Part shown: positions 44,511 through 53,387 of the stretch, piece by piece
How the letters are laid out: each line of letters starts with the position of its first letter
How positions within the stretch are numbered: the first letter of the stretch is position 1
DNA from: Lentzea alba
Lineage (GTDB): Bacteria; Actinomycetota; Actinomycetes; Mycobacteriales; Pseudonocardiaceae
Assembly (NCBI RefSeq): GCF_011067745.1
Contig: NZ_JAAMPJ010000002.1
Span: 124,001 to 188,000 of the forward strand
Length of the DNA stretch: 64,000 bases
Direction: 5' to 3'
Program-made: the position numbers and the translations under genes
Notes under the pieces: generated by a model
The model's database searches: none
Seen by the model: the letters and a program-made list of their open reading frames with translations, nothing else
What the model was told of the DNA's origin: nothing

Positions 44511-45476
44511 ATGGAGCGAGGGACGTGGGATCGTGTCGACGGTGAGCTGTGGAAGCACAGTCGCTTCGGCGTGGTCAGGGCATCGCTTCTCGAGGCCCTC
44601 GGTATCAGCCAGACAACGACATATCGACAGTGCCAGCCCGGTGGACGATGGCGTCACCTCCTGCCCGGCGTTGTGCTGCTGACCCGGTCCTTGCCCACAG
44701 CGCGTCAGCGGATCGAAGCAGCACTCACGTTCGCGAAGCACGAGGCCGTGATCACCGGCTTCCAGGCGGCGCGCCTGTACGGCCTTCGAACCGGACCAGA
44801 CCCGCAGTTCGTACACCTGCTGATCCCACACGAGAGCCGCGTACTCAGCTCCGGATTCGCAGTCCTGGAGCGCACGAGATTCCTTCCCAAAGCGAAGTGC
44901 CGAGACGGTGTACCACTGGCTCCGCCGACACGAGCAGTGTTGGACGGTGTTCGCCGTATCCGGGAGCTCGATGCTGTACGAGCCCTTCTGATCGAATCGG
45001 TCCAAAGCGGACTAACCGATGTGGACAGCCTTCGCGGTGAACTGGACGTCGGAACGAAGCGCGGAACCGCGTTGCCGAGACGAGTGCTGGACGAGATCGG
45101 TCTGGGGGTGCGGTCAGTCGCTGAAGCCGACACGTTGGAGATCTGGCACCAAGCAGGCTTGCCCACACCACATCGGAACGTCGTCATCGTTGACGCGGAC
45201 GGTGCCTACATAGGCATGCCGGACACGTGGTGTGACGAGGTCGGACTCGCCTGGGAGATCGACAGCAACGAGTTCCATTACAGCAAGGACACCTACGCAA
45301 GAACCCTGGAGCGCAACTCCAGGTACGCCTCAGTTGGCATCAGCGTCGTGCAGACACTCCCGTCGCGTCTGCGCACAAAGCCTGATGCAGTGATCGCGGA
45401 ACTGCGTGCGGCCTACGCTGCCGCGCAAGCACGGACACGACCGGCGGTGAGCATCAAAACGACGGGAGCGACGTGA
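44511..45476 (+). CDS. AbiEi/DUF559-like protein (type IV antitoxin family)
   Basis: 321 aa. N-terminal helix-turn-helix region (VVRASLLEALGISQTTTYR and GGRWRHLLPGVVLLTR), the usual opening of actinobacterial AbiEi-type proteins, middle AALTFAKHEAVITGFQAARLYGL, and a C-terminal DUF559/VSR nuclease-like fold (WEIDSNEFHYSKDTYARTLE, then SVGISVVQTLPSRL). ATG 44511 preferred to the longer frame that starts inside the palindrome. No toxin partner gene is adjacent. Bracketed by palindrome copies 2 and 3. Confidence 0.75.
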   Translation: MERGTWDRVDGELWKHSRFGVVRASLLEALGISQTTTYRQCQPGGRWRHLLPGVVLLTRSLPTARQRIEAALTFAKHEAVITGFQAARLYGLRTGPDPQFVHLLIPHESRVLSSGFAVLERTRFLPKAKCRDGVPLAPPTRAVLDGVRRIRELDAVRALLIESVQSGLTDVDSLRGELDVGTKRGTALPRRVLDEIGLGVRSVAEADTLEIWHQAGLPTPHRNVVIVDADGAYIGMPDTWCDEVGLAWEIDSNEFHYSKDTYARTLERNSRYASVGISVVQTLPSRLRTKPDAVIAELRAAYAAAQARTRPAVSIKTTGAT

Positions 45477-45485
45477 GCGGGTCTC

Positions 45486-45544
45486 AGGTTGATGAGGGGA
45501 GCTTTCATCAACCTGAGGTTTATGAAAGCTCCCCTCATCAACCT
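45486..45544. repeat. Palindrome, copy 3 (extended, 29-nt arms)
   Basis: One mismatch (CATCAACC against GGTTTATG) in the inner arm, and three more outer pairs (AGG/CCT) than copies 1 and 2. Lies 9 bp after the AbiEi-like stop and 13 bp before the GTG of the next gene. Confidence 0.95.
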
Positions 45545-45557
45545 CCTTGGAGGCAAC

Positions 45558-45986
45558 GTGATCCTCGACCTGTCCGACGACAGCGTCCTGCGCGAGCTGT
45601 GGGCGGTGCAACGGCTGGCGTACGCCGTCGAGGCCGAGCTCATCGGCTTCGACGGCATTCCGCCGCTGCACGAGACTCTCGAAGAGCTCAGGGCGTCAGA
45701 AGAGACCTTCCTCGGCGTGTACGACGAAGAAGGGCTCGCCGGTGCGGTGTCCTACCAGCTCGTCGGATCCACTGTGGACATCTGTCGGCTCGTGGTGCAC
45801 CCGAGGGCACATCGCCGCGGCATCGCATCCCAGCTTCTCGACGCGCTGCCGGACGGACCTCAGATCGTCAGCACCGGTACGAAGAACGAGCCGGCGCTGA
45901 ACCTCTACCGCCGGCGCGGGTTCGTCGAGGTCGGCACGCGCGAGATCGCCCCAGGGGTGACGATCACCGAGCTGAGTCACGAGTGA
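45558..45986 (+). CDS. GNAT N-acetyltransferase
   Basis: 142 aa. Motif A CRLVVHPRAHRRGIASQLLD (R-x-x-G-x-A), then LNLYRRRGFVEVG as motif B. GTG 45558 has GGAGG 4-8 nt upstream; a frame from 45489 would read through the palindrome and should be ignored. Last 4 nt overlap the next gene. Substrate unknown. Confidence 0.85.
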   Translation: MILDLSDDSVLRELWAVQRLAYAVEAELIGFDGIPPLHETLEELRASEETFLGVYDEEGLAGAVSYQLVGSTVDICRLVVHPRAHRRGIASQLLDALPDGPQIVSTGTKNEPALNLYRRRGFVEVGTREIAPGVTITELSHE

Positions 45987-46522
45987 TCATCTTTCTCAAC
46001 GGGACGTCCAGCTCCGGCAAGTCGAGCATCGCCGAGGAGCTCCTGCAGGTGCTGGACACGTGGTACTTCCACCTGAGCATCGACGCGTTCGCCTCGATGT
46101 GCCCCGGCGACCGGGTGATGGAGCTCGACGAGCCTGAGCTCAACGCTTTCCTGCGCCGCATGAGGGCGGGCTTCCACCGCTCGGTGGCGGCCATGGCGCA
46201 GGCCGGCAACGACGTCGTGGTCGACCACCTGTTCAGCGAGCCCTGGAGGCTCCAGGACTGTCTGGAGGTGCTGGAGGGCCTGGACGTCGTGCTCGTGGGC
46301 GTTCATTGCTCTCTGGAGGAGCTGGAGCGGCGTGAACAGGCCCGGGGTGACCGGACGCCTGGCATGGCCGCGAAGCAGTTCCAGGTCGTCCACCAGCACG
46401 GGCTCTACGACTTCGAGGTCGACACGAGCACCAGCAGCCCACGCGAGTGCGCGGAAGCCATCAAGGAGTTCCTGGGTCGGGCACCGGCGTTGCGGGCGTT
46501 CGACGAGCTGCGTCTGCGGTGA
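45983..46522 (+). CDS. Chloramphenicol phosphotransferase-like P-loop protein
   Basis: 179 aa. P-loop GTSSSGKSS (7-15 by count), then DAFASMCPGDR, VVVDHLFSEPWRL (Walker B-like) and GVHCSLEELERREQARGDR, all in the order of the Streptomyces chloramphenicol 3-O-phosphotransferase family. Could inactivate a hydroxyl-bearing antibiotic or act on a metabolite. GTG start overlaps the GNAT stop. A 62-bp tail overlaps the convergent DUF6338 gene. Confidence 0.8.
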   Translation: MIIFLNGTSSSGKSSIAEELLQVLDTWYFHLSIDAFASMCPGDRVMELDEPELNAFLRRMRAGFHRSVAAMAQAGNDVVVDHLFSEPWRLQDCLEVLEGLDVVLVGVHCSLEELERREQARGDRTPGMAAKQFQVVHQHGLYDFEVDTSTSSPRECAEAIKEFLGRAPALRAFDELRLR

Positions 46523-47246
46523 CCTCCCGCCGCTGGCGCCGCTTGGAGTCGACGCGTTCGCCCGTCTCGGCGTCGAGGTACTGCACGCGCATGAACTTGA
46601 TGCGGGAACCGGGGATGACCACGCGTTCCCAGTCGCGGCCGATGATCGTGACCTTCTTCTCATCGCCGCCGGTGACGGGTTCACCGACGTAGGTCAGCTT
46701 CGTGCCCTCCAGGACGATCTCGCGGGTGTCCGGGTCGCCTGCCGCGTCGTACGAGCGCAGGAAGCCGAAGAACGAGGTGCCGTCCTCGATCATCACGTGC
46801 ACCCAGCAGAGGGCGTTCTCGGGACGATCCTCGCGGAACACCTTGACCCAGGCGGACTGCTTGCCCATCGACCGCGGCTGGCGGCGTGTGCGGGCCAGCG
46901 CGGTGTCGAGCGACAGGGCCAGCGCGCACGCCAGCATGAGTTCCGCGACGACGCTGTAGCCGATGAGCACCACGTGTTGCTTGGCGTAGGTGGGCTGGGT
47001 GAGCAGCGCCGGTACGTCGACGACGAGCCTCCAGCCGAACCACGACGTCGTGGCGGCGTGCAGGGTGAGCAGTATTGCTGTCGAGGCGAGTGTGAACCCG
47101 AGACTGCCGACCGCGATGCGCGATGCTTCGTGGAACGCCGACTCCCTCGCACCCGCCCGCCGCCGCTCGCGCAGGAGCTCGAAGACGATGCCAGGGGCGA
47201 CCAGCGCGAGAAAGGAGGCGAGTGCCCCGATCGTCTGGGGGACCAC
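46461..47246 (-). CDS. DUF6338-like membrane protein
   Basis: 261 aa. Helices QTIGALASFLALVAPGIVFELL, SLGFTLASTAILLTLHAATTSW and VVAELMLACALALSLDTAL, then a cytoplasmic beta-rich domain (VMIEDGTSFFGFLRSYD, LTYVGEPVTGGDEKKVTII). GTG 47246 shares its first base with the TAG stop of the upstream small gene (TAGTG), which fixes the start. Function unknown. Confidence 0.75.
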   Translation of the reverse strand: MVPQTIGALASFLALVAPGIVFELLRERRRAGARESAFHEASRIAVGSLGFTLASTAILLTLHAATTSWFGWRLVVDVPALLTQPTYAKQHVVLIGYSVVAELMLACALALSLDTALARTRRQPRSMGKQSAWVKVFREDRPENALCWVHVMIEDGTSFFGFLRSYDAAGDPDTREIVLEGTKLTYVGEPVTGGDEKKVTIIGRDWERVVIPGSRIKFMRVQYLDAETGERVDSKRRQRREVTADAARRTPATPVPDPGTP

Positions 47247-47470
47247 TAGTCGACAGTGCCGGATACCGGAGGTGGCAGGAGAGTCTCCGAGTCGTGTTGG
47301 CACATCGGGTGCGAGGTAGGCGATCCGCAGCATTGAGGTGTGACAGGTGGATCCTCGCGATCCAGCGGCTTGGCCTCGTCGTCGGTGATCAGATCCTTGA
47401 CCTTGTCGAGGATGTCGCCGAGGAACCCCTCGCGGGTGCCACCGCCAGGACCGTCGTCGGGCTTCGTCAT
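47246..47470 (-). CDS. Small hydrophilic protein, 74 aa, coupled to DUF6338 gene
   Basis: Acidic, Gly/Asp/Pro-rich N-terminus with one amphipathic helix (GFLGDILDKVKDLITDDEA) and a Cys-rich middle (PQCCGSPTSHPMCQH, three Cys and two His) that could bind a metal. The stop overlaps the start of the DUF6338 gene. Unknown family. Confidence 0.6.
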   Translation of the reverse strand: MTKPDDGPGGGTREGFLGDILDKVKDLITDDEAKPLDREDPPVTPQCCGSPTSHPMCQHDSETLLPPPVSGTVD

Positions 47471-47543
47471 ACCGACTCCACAGGTCGATCGTTAGAACCG
47501 GAACCAAGCTAGCACCGCGGCAGCAGCCCGTCCCCGAGAACGG

Positions 47544-47573
47544 AAAAGGGGCCGCGCCCGCAGGCACGACCCC
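47544..47573 (-). terminator. Terminator after the peptide ABC operon
   Basis: On the minus strand GGGGTCGTGC (47573-47564) pairs with GCGCGGCCCC (47557-47548) with two G-T wobbles, followed by TTTTCCG. 18 bp past the stop of the last ABC gene. Confidence 0.75.
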
Positions 47574-47591
47574 TCAACCGGCTAGCCACGG

Positions 47592-48587
47592 TCAGACGAC
47601 CGCGCGCTCCTCCGCGAAGTGGCACGCGGCGGGATGGCCGTCGTTGCGCACGACCAGCTCCGGCACCTCGGTCGCGCAGATGTCCTGCGCCTTCCAGCAC
47701 CGCGTGCGGAACCGGCAGCCCGACGGCGGATCGATCGGCGAAGGCACGTCGCCCGTCAGACGGATGACGTCACGCCGGCCGCGCTGGGTCGGGTCCGGCA
47801 CCGGCACGGCGGACAGCAGTGCCTGCGTGTACGGGTGCATCGGGCGCTCGTAGATCTCGTCCTCGGTGCCGATCTCCACGATCTTGCCGAGGTACATCAC
47901 CGCGACGCGGTCCGACAGGTGGCGGACCACCGACAGGTCGTGCGCGATGAAGACGTACGAGAGCCCCATCTCGGACTGCAGGTCGCCCAGCAGGTTCATC
48001 ACCTGCGCCTGGATCGAGACGTCCAGCGCGGACACCGGCTCGTCGCACACGATCACCTTGGGCTTCAACGCCAGCGCGCGGGCGATGCCGATGCGCTGGC
48101 GCTGGCCGCCGGAGAACTGGTGCGGGTACCGGTTGATGTGCTCCGGGTTCAGGCCGACGATCTCCAGCAGCTCCTGGACCTTGCGCTGCCGGTCGCCCTT
48201 CGGCGCGACCTCGGTGTGGATCTCGTAGGGCTCACCGACGATGTCGCCGACCGTCATGCGCGGGTTCAGCGACGTGTACGGGTCCTGCAGCACGATCTGG
48301 ATGTCGCGGCGCAGCTTGCGCAGCTCCGCGCCCTTCATGGCGAACATGTCGCGGCCCTCGAAGCGCGCGGTACCGGACGTCGGCGGCTCCAGGCGCATCA
48401 GCACCTGGGCCAGCGTGGACTTGCCACAACCGGATTCGCCCACGACGCCGAGGGTTTCGCCCTTGTTCAACGAGAACGAGACGCCGTCGACGGCCTTGAC
48501 GTGGCCCACGGTGCGCTTGAACAGCACGCCGACCCGGACCGGGAAGTGCTTGACGAGGTTCTCGACCTCGAGGATTGGCTCAGCCAC
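47592..48587 (-). CDS. Oligopeptide/dipeptide ABC transporter ATP-binding protein (DppF/OppF type)
   Basis: 331 aa. Walker [11 protein letters not shown]-loop [17 protein letters not shown], signature [15 protein letters not shown], Walker [13 protein letters not shown] and a C-terminal oligopeptide-ABC extension with a Cys cluster (GCRFRTRC ... CHFAEE). The GTG at 48587 has GGAGG about 9 nt upstream; the TTG at 48596 abuts the ribosome site. Overlaps dppD-like by 8 bp. Energises peptide import. Confidence 0.92.
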   Translation of the reverse strand: MAEPILEVENLVKHFPVRVGVLFKRTVGHVKAVDGVSFSLNKGETLGVVGESGCGKSTLAQVLMRLEPPTSGTARFEGRDMFAMKGAELRKLRRDIQIVLQDPYTSLNPRMTVGDIVGEPYEIHTEVAPKGDRQRKVQELLEIVGLNPEHINRYPHQFSGGQRQRIGIARALALKPKVIVCDEPVSALDVSIQAQVMNLLGDLQSEMGLSYVFIAHDLSVVRHLSDRVAVMYLGKIVEIGTEDEIYERPMHPYTQALLSAVPVPDPTQRGRRDVIRLTGDVPSPIDPPSGCRFRTRCWKAQDICATEVPELVVRNDGHPAACHFAEERAVV

Positions 48588-49566
48588 GAGCGACAACCTC
48601 CTCCGCGATGTGGCACCGGCTGGTGCGTCCCATGCCGAGGTTGTGCACCGCGGGCACCTCGGAAACGCAGCGGTCGAACACGCGCGGGCAGCGCGGGTTG
48701 AACGGGCAGCCGGGTGGGATGTTGGTCAGCGACGGCGGCAGACCCTTGATCGTCTTGAGCTCCTGGCCCTTGAGGTCCAGGCGCGGCAACGATTCGAGCA
48801 GCGACTCGGTGTACGGGTGGCCCGGCGCGCGGAACAGCTCGTACACGTCGGCGTGCTCGACGATGCGGCCCGCGTACATGACCGAGATCCGGTCCGCGAC
48901 GTCGGCGACCACGCCGAGGTCGTGGGTGATCAGGATCATGCCCATGTCGCGTTCCTTCTGGATCTCCGCCAGCAGGTCCATGATCTGGGCCTGCACGGTG
49001 ACGTCCAGCGCGGTCGTGGGCTCGTCCGCGATCAGCAGCTCCGGGTCGAGCGCCAGCGACATCGCGATCATCGCGCGCTGCCGCATACCGCCGGAGAACT
49101 GGTGCGGGTAGTCCGAGACACGACCCTTGGCGTTCGGGATCTTGACCTGGTCGAGCAGCTCGACCGCGCGCTTGCGGGCGTCCGCTTTGGACATCCCGCG
49201 GCGGACCTTCAGCTGCTCCTCGATCTGGAAGCCGACCGTGAACACGGGGTTCAGCGCCGAGAGGGCGTCCTGGAAGATCATGGCGATGCCCTCGCCACGA
49301 ACCTCGCGACGCTCGTCCGCCGTCTGAGTCAGCAGGTCCTCACCGCGGAACTTGATGGAGCCCTTGGTGATGAACGCCGGCGGCATGTCCAGGATGCCCA
49401 TGATCGTCTGGGCGGTCACGGACTTGCCGGAACCGGATTCACCCAGCACCGCAAGGGTTTCACCGGCCGAGACGTGGTAGGACACGCCGTTGAGCACCTT
49501 GGCGACACCGTCGCGGGTGCGGAATTCCACGTGGAGATCCTCGACCTCCAGCAATGGCTGAGTCAC
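48580..49566 (-). CDS. Oligopeptide/dipeptide ABC transporter ATP-binding protein (DppD/OppD type)
   Basis: 328 aa. Walker [27 protein letters not shown], signature [15 protein letters not shown], Walker [13 protein letters not shown], and the DppD-type Cys motif near the end ([15 protein letters not shown]). Forms a heterodimer with the DppF-type protein. GTG start at 49566, 9 bp after the permease stop. Confidence 0.92.
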   Translation of the reverse strand: MTQPLLEVEDLHVEFRTRDGVAKVLNGVSYHVSAGETLAVLGESGSGKSVTAQTIMGILDMPPAFITKGSIKFRGEDLLTQTADERREVRGEGIAMIFQDALSALNPVFTVGFQIEEQLKVRRGMSKADARKRAVELLDQVKIPNAKGRVSDYPHQFSGGMRQRAMIAMSLALDPELLIADEPTTALDVTVQAQIMDLLAEIQKERDMGMILITHDLGVVADVADRISVMYAGRIVEHADVYELFRAPGHPYTESLLESLPRLDLKGQELKTIKGLPPSLTNIPPGCPFNPRCPRVFDRCVSEVPAVHNLGMGRTSRCHIAEEVVARG

Positions 49567-49575
49567 AGGATTCCC

Positions 49576-50550
49576 CTATCGGGACTTGGGGTCGAGGGCG
49601 TCGCGCACGGCGTCGCCGAGCATGACGAAGGCCAGCACGGTGATCGTGACGAAGGCCGCGGGGAACAGCAGCATGTGCGGTGCCGACTGGAAGTAGTCGC
49701 GCGACTCCGAGATCATCACGCCCCACGACACGACCGGCGGCCGCAGGCCGATGCCGAGGAACGCGAGCGTCGCCTCGGCGCCGATGAAGGCACCCAGGGC
49801 GATCGTCGCGTACACCAGCACGGGCGCCACGGTGTTCGGCAGCAGGTGCCGGAACACGATGCGCAACGGAGAGGCGCCCAGGCCACGCGCGGCCTTGACG
49901 TAGTCCTGCTGCTTCGCCACGAGCGTCGCGGAACGCATGATGCGCATCGCGACCGGCCACGACAGCACGGCGATCGAGAGCACCACCTGCGTGATGATCC
50001 GGACCACGCCGGGGTTCTCCGTCGGCGCGTTGAGCGTCGTCAGGATGACGATGGCGCCGAGCACGAACGGGATGCCGGCGAAGATGTCGGCGAACCGGGA
50101 CAGCAGGCTGTCGAGCCACGTCTTCGCGTAGCCCGCGATGATGCCGACGATCGAGCCGAGCAGCACGGTCAGCAGCGTGGCGAAGATGCCCACCAGCAAC
50201 GACGCGCGGGCGCCGTGCATGGCGCGGGCGTAGACGTCGTAACCCTGCAGGTCGTAGCCGAACCACGCGGCACCCGAAGGCGGCTGCAGCGACTTGTCGA
50301 GATCGGCGTGGCGCGGGTCGACCGAAGTGAACAACGTCGGCCAGATCGCCATGACCACGATGATCGCGATGATCACCAGCGACACGATGAACGTCGGCTT
50401 GGTGCGCAGCTCACTCCACGCGTCGCTCCAGAGCGAACGCGGCTTGCGCTGCTTCTGCGACGAGTCGTCGACGTGGCTGAGCTGGTCGACACCGGCCGCC
50501 GCGGCCGCTTCGAGTCCGGAACCGCCGGACACGGATCCTGGGTCACTCAT
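49576..50550 (-). CDS. Oligopeptide/dipeptide ABC permease (DppC/OppC type)
   Basis: 324 aa. Long Ser/Asp-rich cytoplasmic N-terminus, first helix FIVSLVIIAIIVVMAIWPTL, then five helices with the EAA loop KAARGLGASPLRIVFRHLLP. Signature of inner-membrane permease pairing with the ATPases. Overlaps the DppB-type gene by 8 bp. Confidence 0.92.
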   Translation of the reverse strand: MSDPGSVSGGSGLEAAAAAGVDQLSHVDDSSQKQRKPRSLWSDAWSELRTKPTFIVSLVIIAIIVVMAIWPTLFTSVDPRHADLDKSLQPPSGAAWFGYDLQGYDVYARAMHGARASLLVGIFATLLTVLLGSIVGIIAGYAKTWLDSLLSRFADIFAGIPFVLGAIVILTTLNAPTENPGVVRIITQVVLSIAVLSWPVAMRIMRSATLVAKQQDYVKAARGLGASPLRIVFRHLLPNTVAPVLVYATIALGAFIGAEATLAFLGIGLRPPVVSWGVMISESRDYFQSAPHMLLFPAAFVTITVLAFVMLGDAVRDALDPKSR

Positions 50551-51472
50551 AGCGAATCCTCGGGTCGAGAACGGCGTACAGGAGGTCGACGAGCAGGCTC
50601 GCCAGCAGGTAGACCAGCACCAGCAGGGTCACGATGCCCGTGACCATGATGCCTTCCTTCTCCTGGATGCCGCGGAAGATCAGGCCGCCGATGCCGTTGA
50701 TGTTGAAGACGCCCTCGGTGACGATCGCGCCACCCATGAGGCCGCCGAGGTCGGTGCCGAGGAACGTGATCACCGGGATCAGCGAGTTGCGCAGCAGGTG
50801 GATGCCGACGACGCGGGTCTGCGGCTGGCCCTTCGCGATCGCCGTGCGCACGTAGTCCGTGCGGCGGTTCTCGACGATGCTGGAGCGGGTCAGCCGGGCG
50901 ACGTAGGCCATGGAGAGGCTGCCGAGCACGAAGCCGGGCAGGATCAGCTCACCGATCGTCGGATCGGAGCTGACCGAGGTGTCCATGAAGTCGAAGCCCT
51001 GCGGGCCGAGGTAGAGGCGCAGCACGAAACCGGTGACGAACACCGGCAGTGAGATCAGGAACAGGGTCGAGACCAGGACCAGGTTGTCCAGGAAGCCCTG
51101 CTTGCGCAGACCGGTGAGGATGCCGGCGGTGATGCCGATGATGGCTTCGATGATCAGGGCGATGATGCCCATCTTGAGCGTGATCGGCCACGAGGTGGCG
51201 ATCTGCTCACCGACGGACACGCCGTTGAAGGTGGTGCCGAAGTCTCCGGTGACGAGGTTGCCGAGGTACTTGAAGTACTGGACCAGCAACGGGTCGTTGA
51301 GGTTGAGCTTTTGGCTCATCTCCGCGATGTAGGCCGGGTCACACGGCCGCTGGCCGCACTTGCCCGCGAAGGGGTCCTGCGGAATCGCCCAGACCAGGGC
51401 GTAGATCAGAAAAGTGGTCCCCAGGAAGACCGGTATCAGCTGCAGCAGACGGCGCAGCACATAGCGACCCAT
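50543..51472 (-). CDS. Oligopeptide/dipeptide ABC permease (DppB/OppB type)
   Basis: 309 aa. MGRYVLRRLLQLIPVFLG start, extracytoplasmic loop with KCGQRPCDPAY (two Cys), six helices, EAA motif VRTAIAKGQPQTRVVGIHLL. ATG 51472 preferred because it begins the first helix. Located downstream of the SBP gene and a stem-loop. Confidence 0.92.
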   Translation of the reverse strand: MGRYVLRRLLQLIPVFLGTTFLIYALVWAIPQDPFAGKCGQRPCDPAYIAEMSQKLNLNDPLLVQYFKYLGNLVTGDFGTTFNGVSVGEQIATSWPITLKMGIIALIIEAIIGITAGILTGLRKQGFLDNLVLVSTLFLISLPVFVTGFVLRLYLGPQGFDFMDTSVSSDPTIGELILPGFVLGSLSMAYVARLTRSSIVENRRTDYVRTAIAKGQPQTRVVGIHLLRNSLIPVITFLGTDLGGLMGGAIVTEGVFNINGIGGLIFRGIQEKEGIMVTGIVTLLVLVYLLASLLVDLLYAVLDPRIRYE

Positions 51473-51518
51473 GAGGTCGGCTCCTTGCGTGGTGGGGGCG
51501 CCCCGAGCCCGAAACCGC

Positions 51519-51560
51519 TCCGGCCCCGCGCCCGTCACGTTCGACGGACGCGGGGCCGGA
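51519..51560 (-). terminator. Stem-loop between SBP gene and permease genes
   Basis: Perfect 12-bp stem TCCGGCCCCGCG / CGCGGGGCCGGA around an 18-nt loop, 31 bp past the SBP stop. No strong T-tract, so partial termination or mRNA protection is likely, as commonly seen where a binding protein is needed in excess. Confidence 0.7.
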
Positions 51561-51590
51561 CAGGTCAATCAGAACTCAGGTGTTCGGCAA

Positions 51591-53210
51591 TCAGGCCTTG
51601 ACGCGGAACGTCTCCAGAACGCCCTGGCGCTTGAACGACATCTTGGCGGCGATGAGGTTCTTGGAACGACCGCCGATGCCCTTCTCGTTCCAGGTCGGCA
51701 TGGACGGCAGGTCCTTGGCGATGAGGTCCTCGGCCTGCTGGTAGAGCTTGATCGCCTCGTCCTCGTTGGCCGTCTCGTCGGCCTTCTTCAGCAGCGCGTC
51801 GACCGCGGGGTTCGAGTAGTTCGAGTCGTTGGACGAACCACCCGTGCGGTACAGCGGGTTGAGGAAGTTCTCGATCGACGGGTAGTCGGCCGACCAGTCC
51901 GAACGGCTCATGCCGGTCAGCTGCTTGCCGTCGACGATCTGCCGGAACGCACCGAAGTTGGTGGCGCCGACGAACTCGCACTCGATGCCCAGAGCCTGCT
52001 TGATGCTGTTGCACGCGGCCTCGAGCGGCTCCTTGCGGCCACCGTCCTGGTTGGACTGGATGGTCACCTTGCCGGTGAAGCCGGACTCCTTCAGGAGCTC
52101 CTTGGCCTTCTCGGGGTTGTACTTGCAGGCGTCACCACAGGTGCCCTCGCGGTAGCCCTTGATGCCGGGCGACACGAAGCTGGTGGACGGCACGTACGAG
52201 CCGGCCAGCACCGTCTTGGTGATCTGCTCCCGGTTGATGGCCATCGAGATGGCCTGGCGCAGCTTGGGGTTCTGGAACGCCGGGATGTACTGCGGGAACG
52301 CGATCGCGCTCTGGCCCAGCAGGTTCGCGGTCACGACCTGGTCACCGAGGTCGGCCTTGTACTTCTCGCCGACCTTGGCCGACGGGGGCAGGGCCTCCAT
52401 GAAGTCCAGCTTGCCCGCGACCAGGTCCTGGTACGCGGTCTCCTGCGAGGAGTAGATCTTGTAGTCCAAGGTCTTGAAGTGGACCTTGTCCTCGCCCTTG
52501 TAGTCGTCGAAGCGCTCCATCTTGATCAGCGCGTTCGGCGTGCGGGAGACGAACTTCAGCGGGCCGTTGCCGATCGGCTTGGCCTCGGCGGCCTTCGGGT
52601 CCGCGAAGAACGAGTCGGCCATCGGCGCGAACGGCGTGTAGCCGATCATCGTGGTGAACACCGAGGTCGGGCCGTTGAGGGTGACCTTGAACTCGTAGTC
52701 GCCCACGAGCTCGAGACCGGACATCTTGTCCTTGGCCGGCTTGGCGTTCTCGTCGGCCGGGTGGACCTCGTCGAAGCCAGCGATCGGAGCGAAGAACGAC
52801 GCCGCCTGCTGTGCGTTCGGCGCGTACGCGGCCCAGTTCCAGGCGTCGACGAAGTTCTTCGCCTTGACCTCGGTGCCGTCGTGGAACTTCCAGCCCTGCT
52901 TGATCTTGATGTTGTAGACCTTGGCGTCACTCGAGGTGATCGACTCGGCCATCAAGTTGTAGGGCGCGCCGTCTTCAGCCTTGTAACCGACCAGCCGCGA
53001 GAACAGGGAGTCGGTGACCTTGCCACCGCCCGCCTCGGTCGTGTTGGCCGGGAACAGCGTGCTCTTGGGCTCGGTGCCGTAGATGGACACCGTGCCGTCC
53101 GGGTTCTCCTTGCCATCGGCGGTGTTGGTCCCACCACCACCGCCGCATGCGCTGAGCGTCATGGCGAGCGCAGCTGGCAGAGCCACCCACGCAACCCGTG
53201 ATCGCGACAT
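51591..53210 (-). CDS. Peptide-binding lipoprotein (DppA/OppA-type SBP)
   Basis: 539 aa. Signal peptide with lipobox LSAC near residue 22, followed by Gly-rich linker. SBP_bac_5 features: SDAKVYNIKIKQGWKFHDGTEV, then ISMAINREQITKTVLAG and NEKGIGG near the end. Extracytoplasmic receptor for peptides. ATG at 53210; the frame continuing to 53291 lacks a signal peptide. Transcription from the 177-bp gap before ppx. Confidence 0.93.
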   Translation of the reverse strand: MSRSRVAWVALPAALAMTLSACGGGGGTNTADGKENPDGTVSIYGTEPKSTLFPANTTEAGGGKVTDSLFSRLVGYKAEDGAPYNLMAESITSSDAKVYNIKIKQGWKFHDGTEVKAKNFVDAWNWAAYAPNAQQAASFFAPIAGFDEVHPADENAKPAKDKMSGLELVGDYEFKVTLNGPTSVFTTMIGYTPFAPMADSFFADPKAAEAKPIGNGPLKFVSRTPNALIKMERFDDYKGEDKVHFKTLDYKIYSSQETAYQDLVAGKLDFMEALPPSAKVGEKYKADLGDQVVTANLLGQSAIAFPQYIPAFQNPKLRQAISMAINREQITKTVLAGSYVPSTSFVSPGIKGYREGTCGDACKYNPEKAKELLKESGFTGKVTIQSNQDGGRKEPLEAACNSIKQALGIECEFVGATNFGAFRQIVDGKQLTGMSRSDWSADYPSIENFLNPLYRTGGSSNDSNYSNPAVDALLKKADETANEDEAIKLYQQAEDLIAKDLPSMPTWNEKGIGGRSKNLIAAKMSFKRQGVLETFRVKA

Positions 53211-53387
53211 CAGTCTCTCCCGCCTTTCCCCGGCGCCGCCGCAGGTATTTGCGTGCGCACGCCTCCCCGGGAGGTCTCGTCCACCTCCCAAAACGTGAGA
53301 GGACGTTAACCGGGGTGTCCAGGAGTACGCGCATCGAAAGCGGTCACAAAGTCGTCACGATCACCTCAAGTCGACCTTAATTCGGCG

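Noticed and set aside
12617-45544. CRISPR repeats
   Set aside because: Only three copies, tens of kilobases apart, palindromic and without regular spacers.
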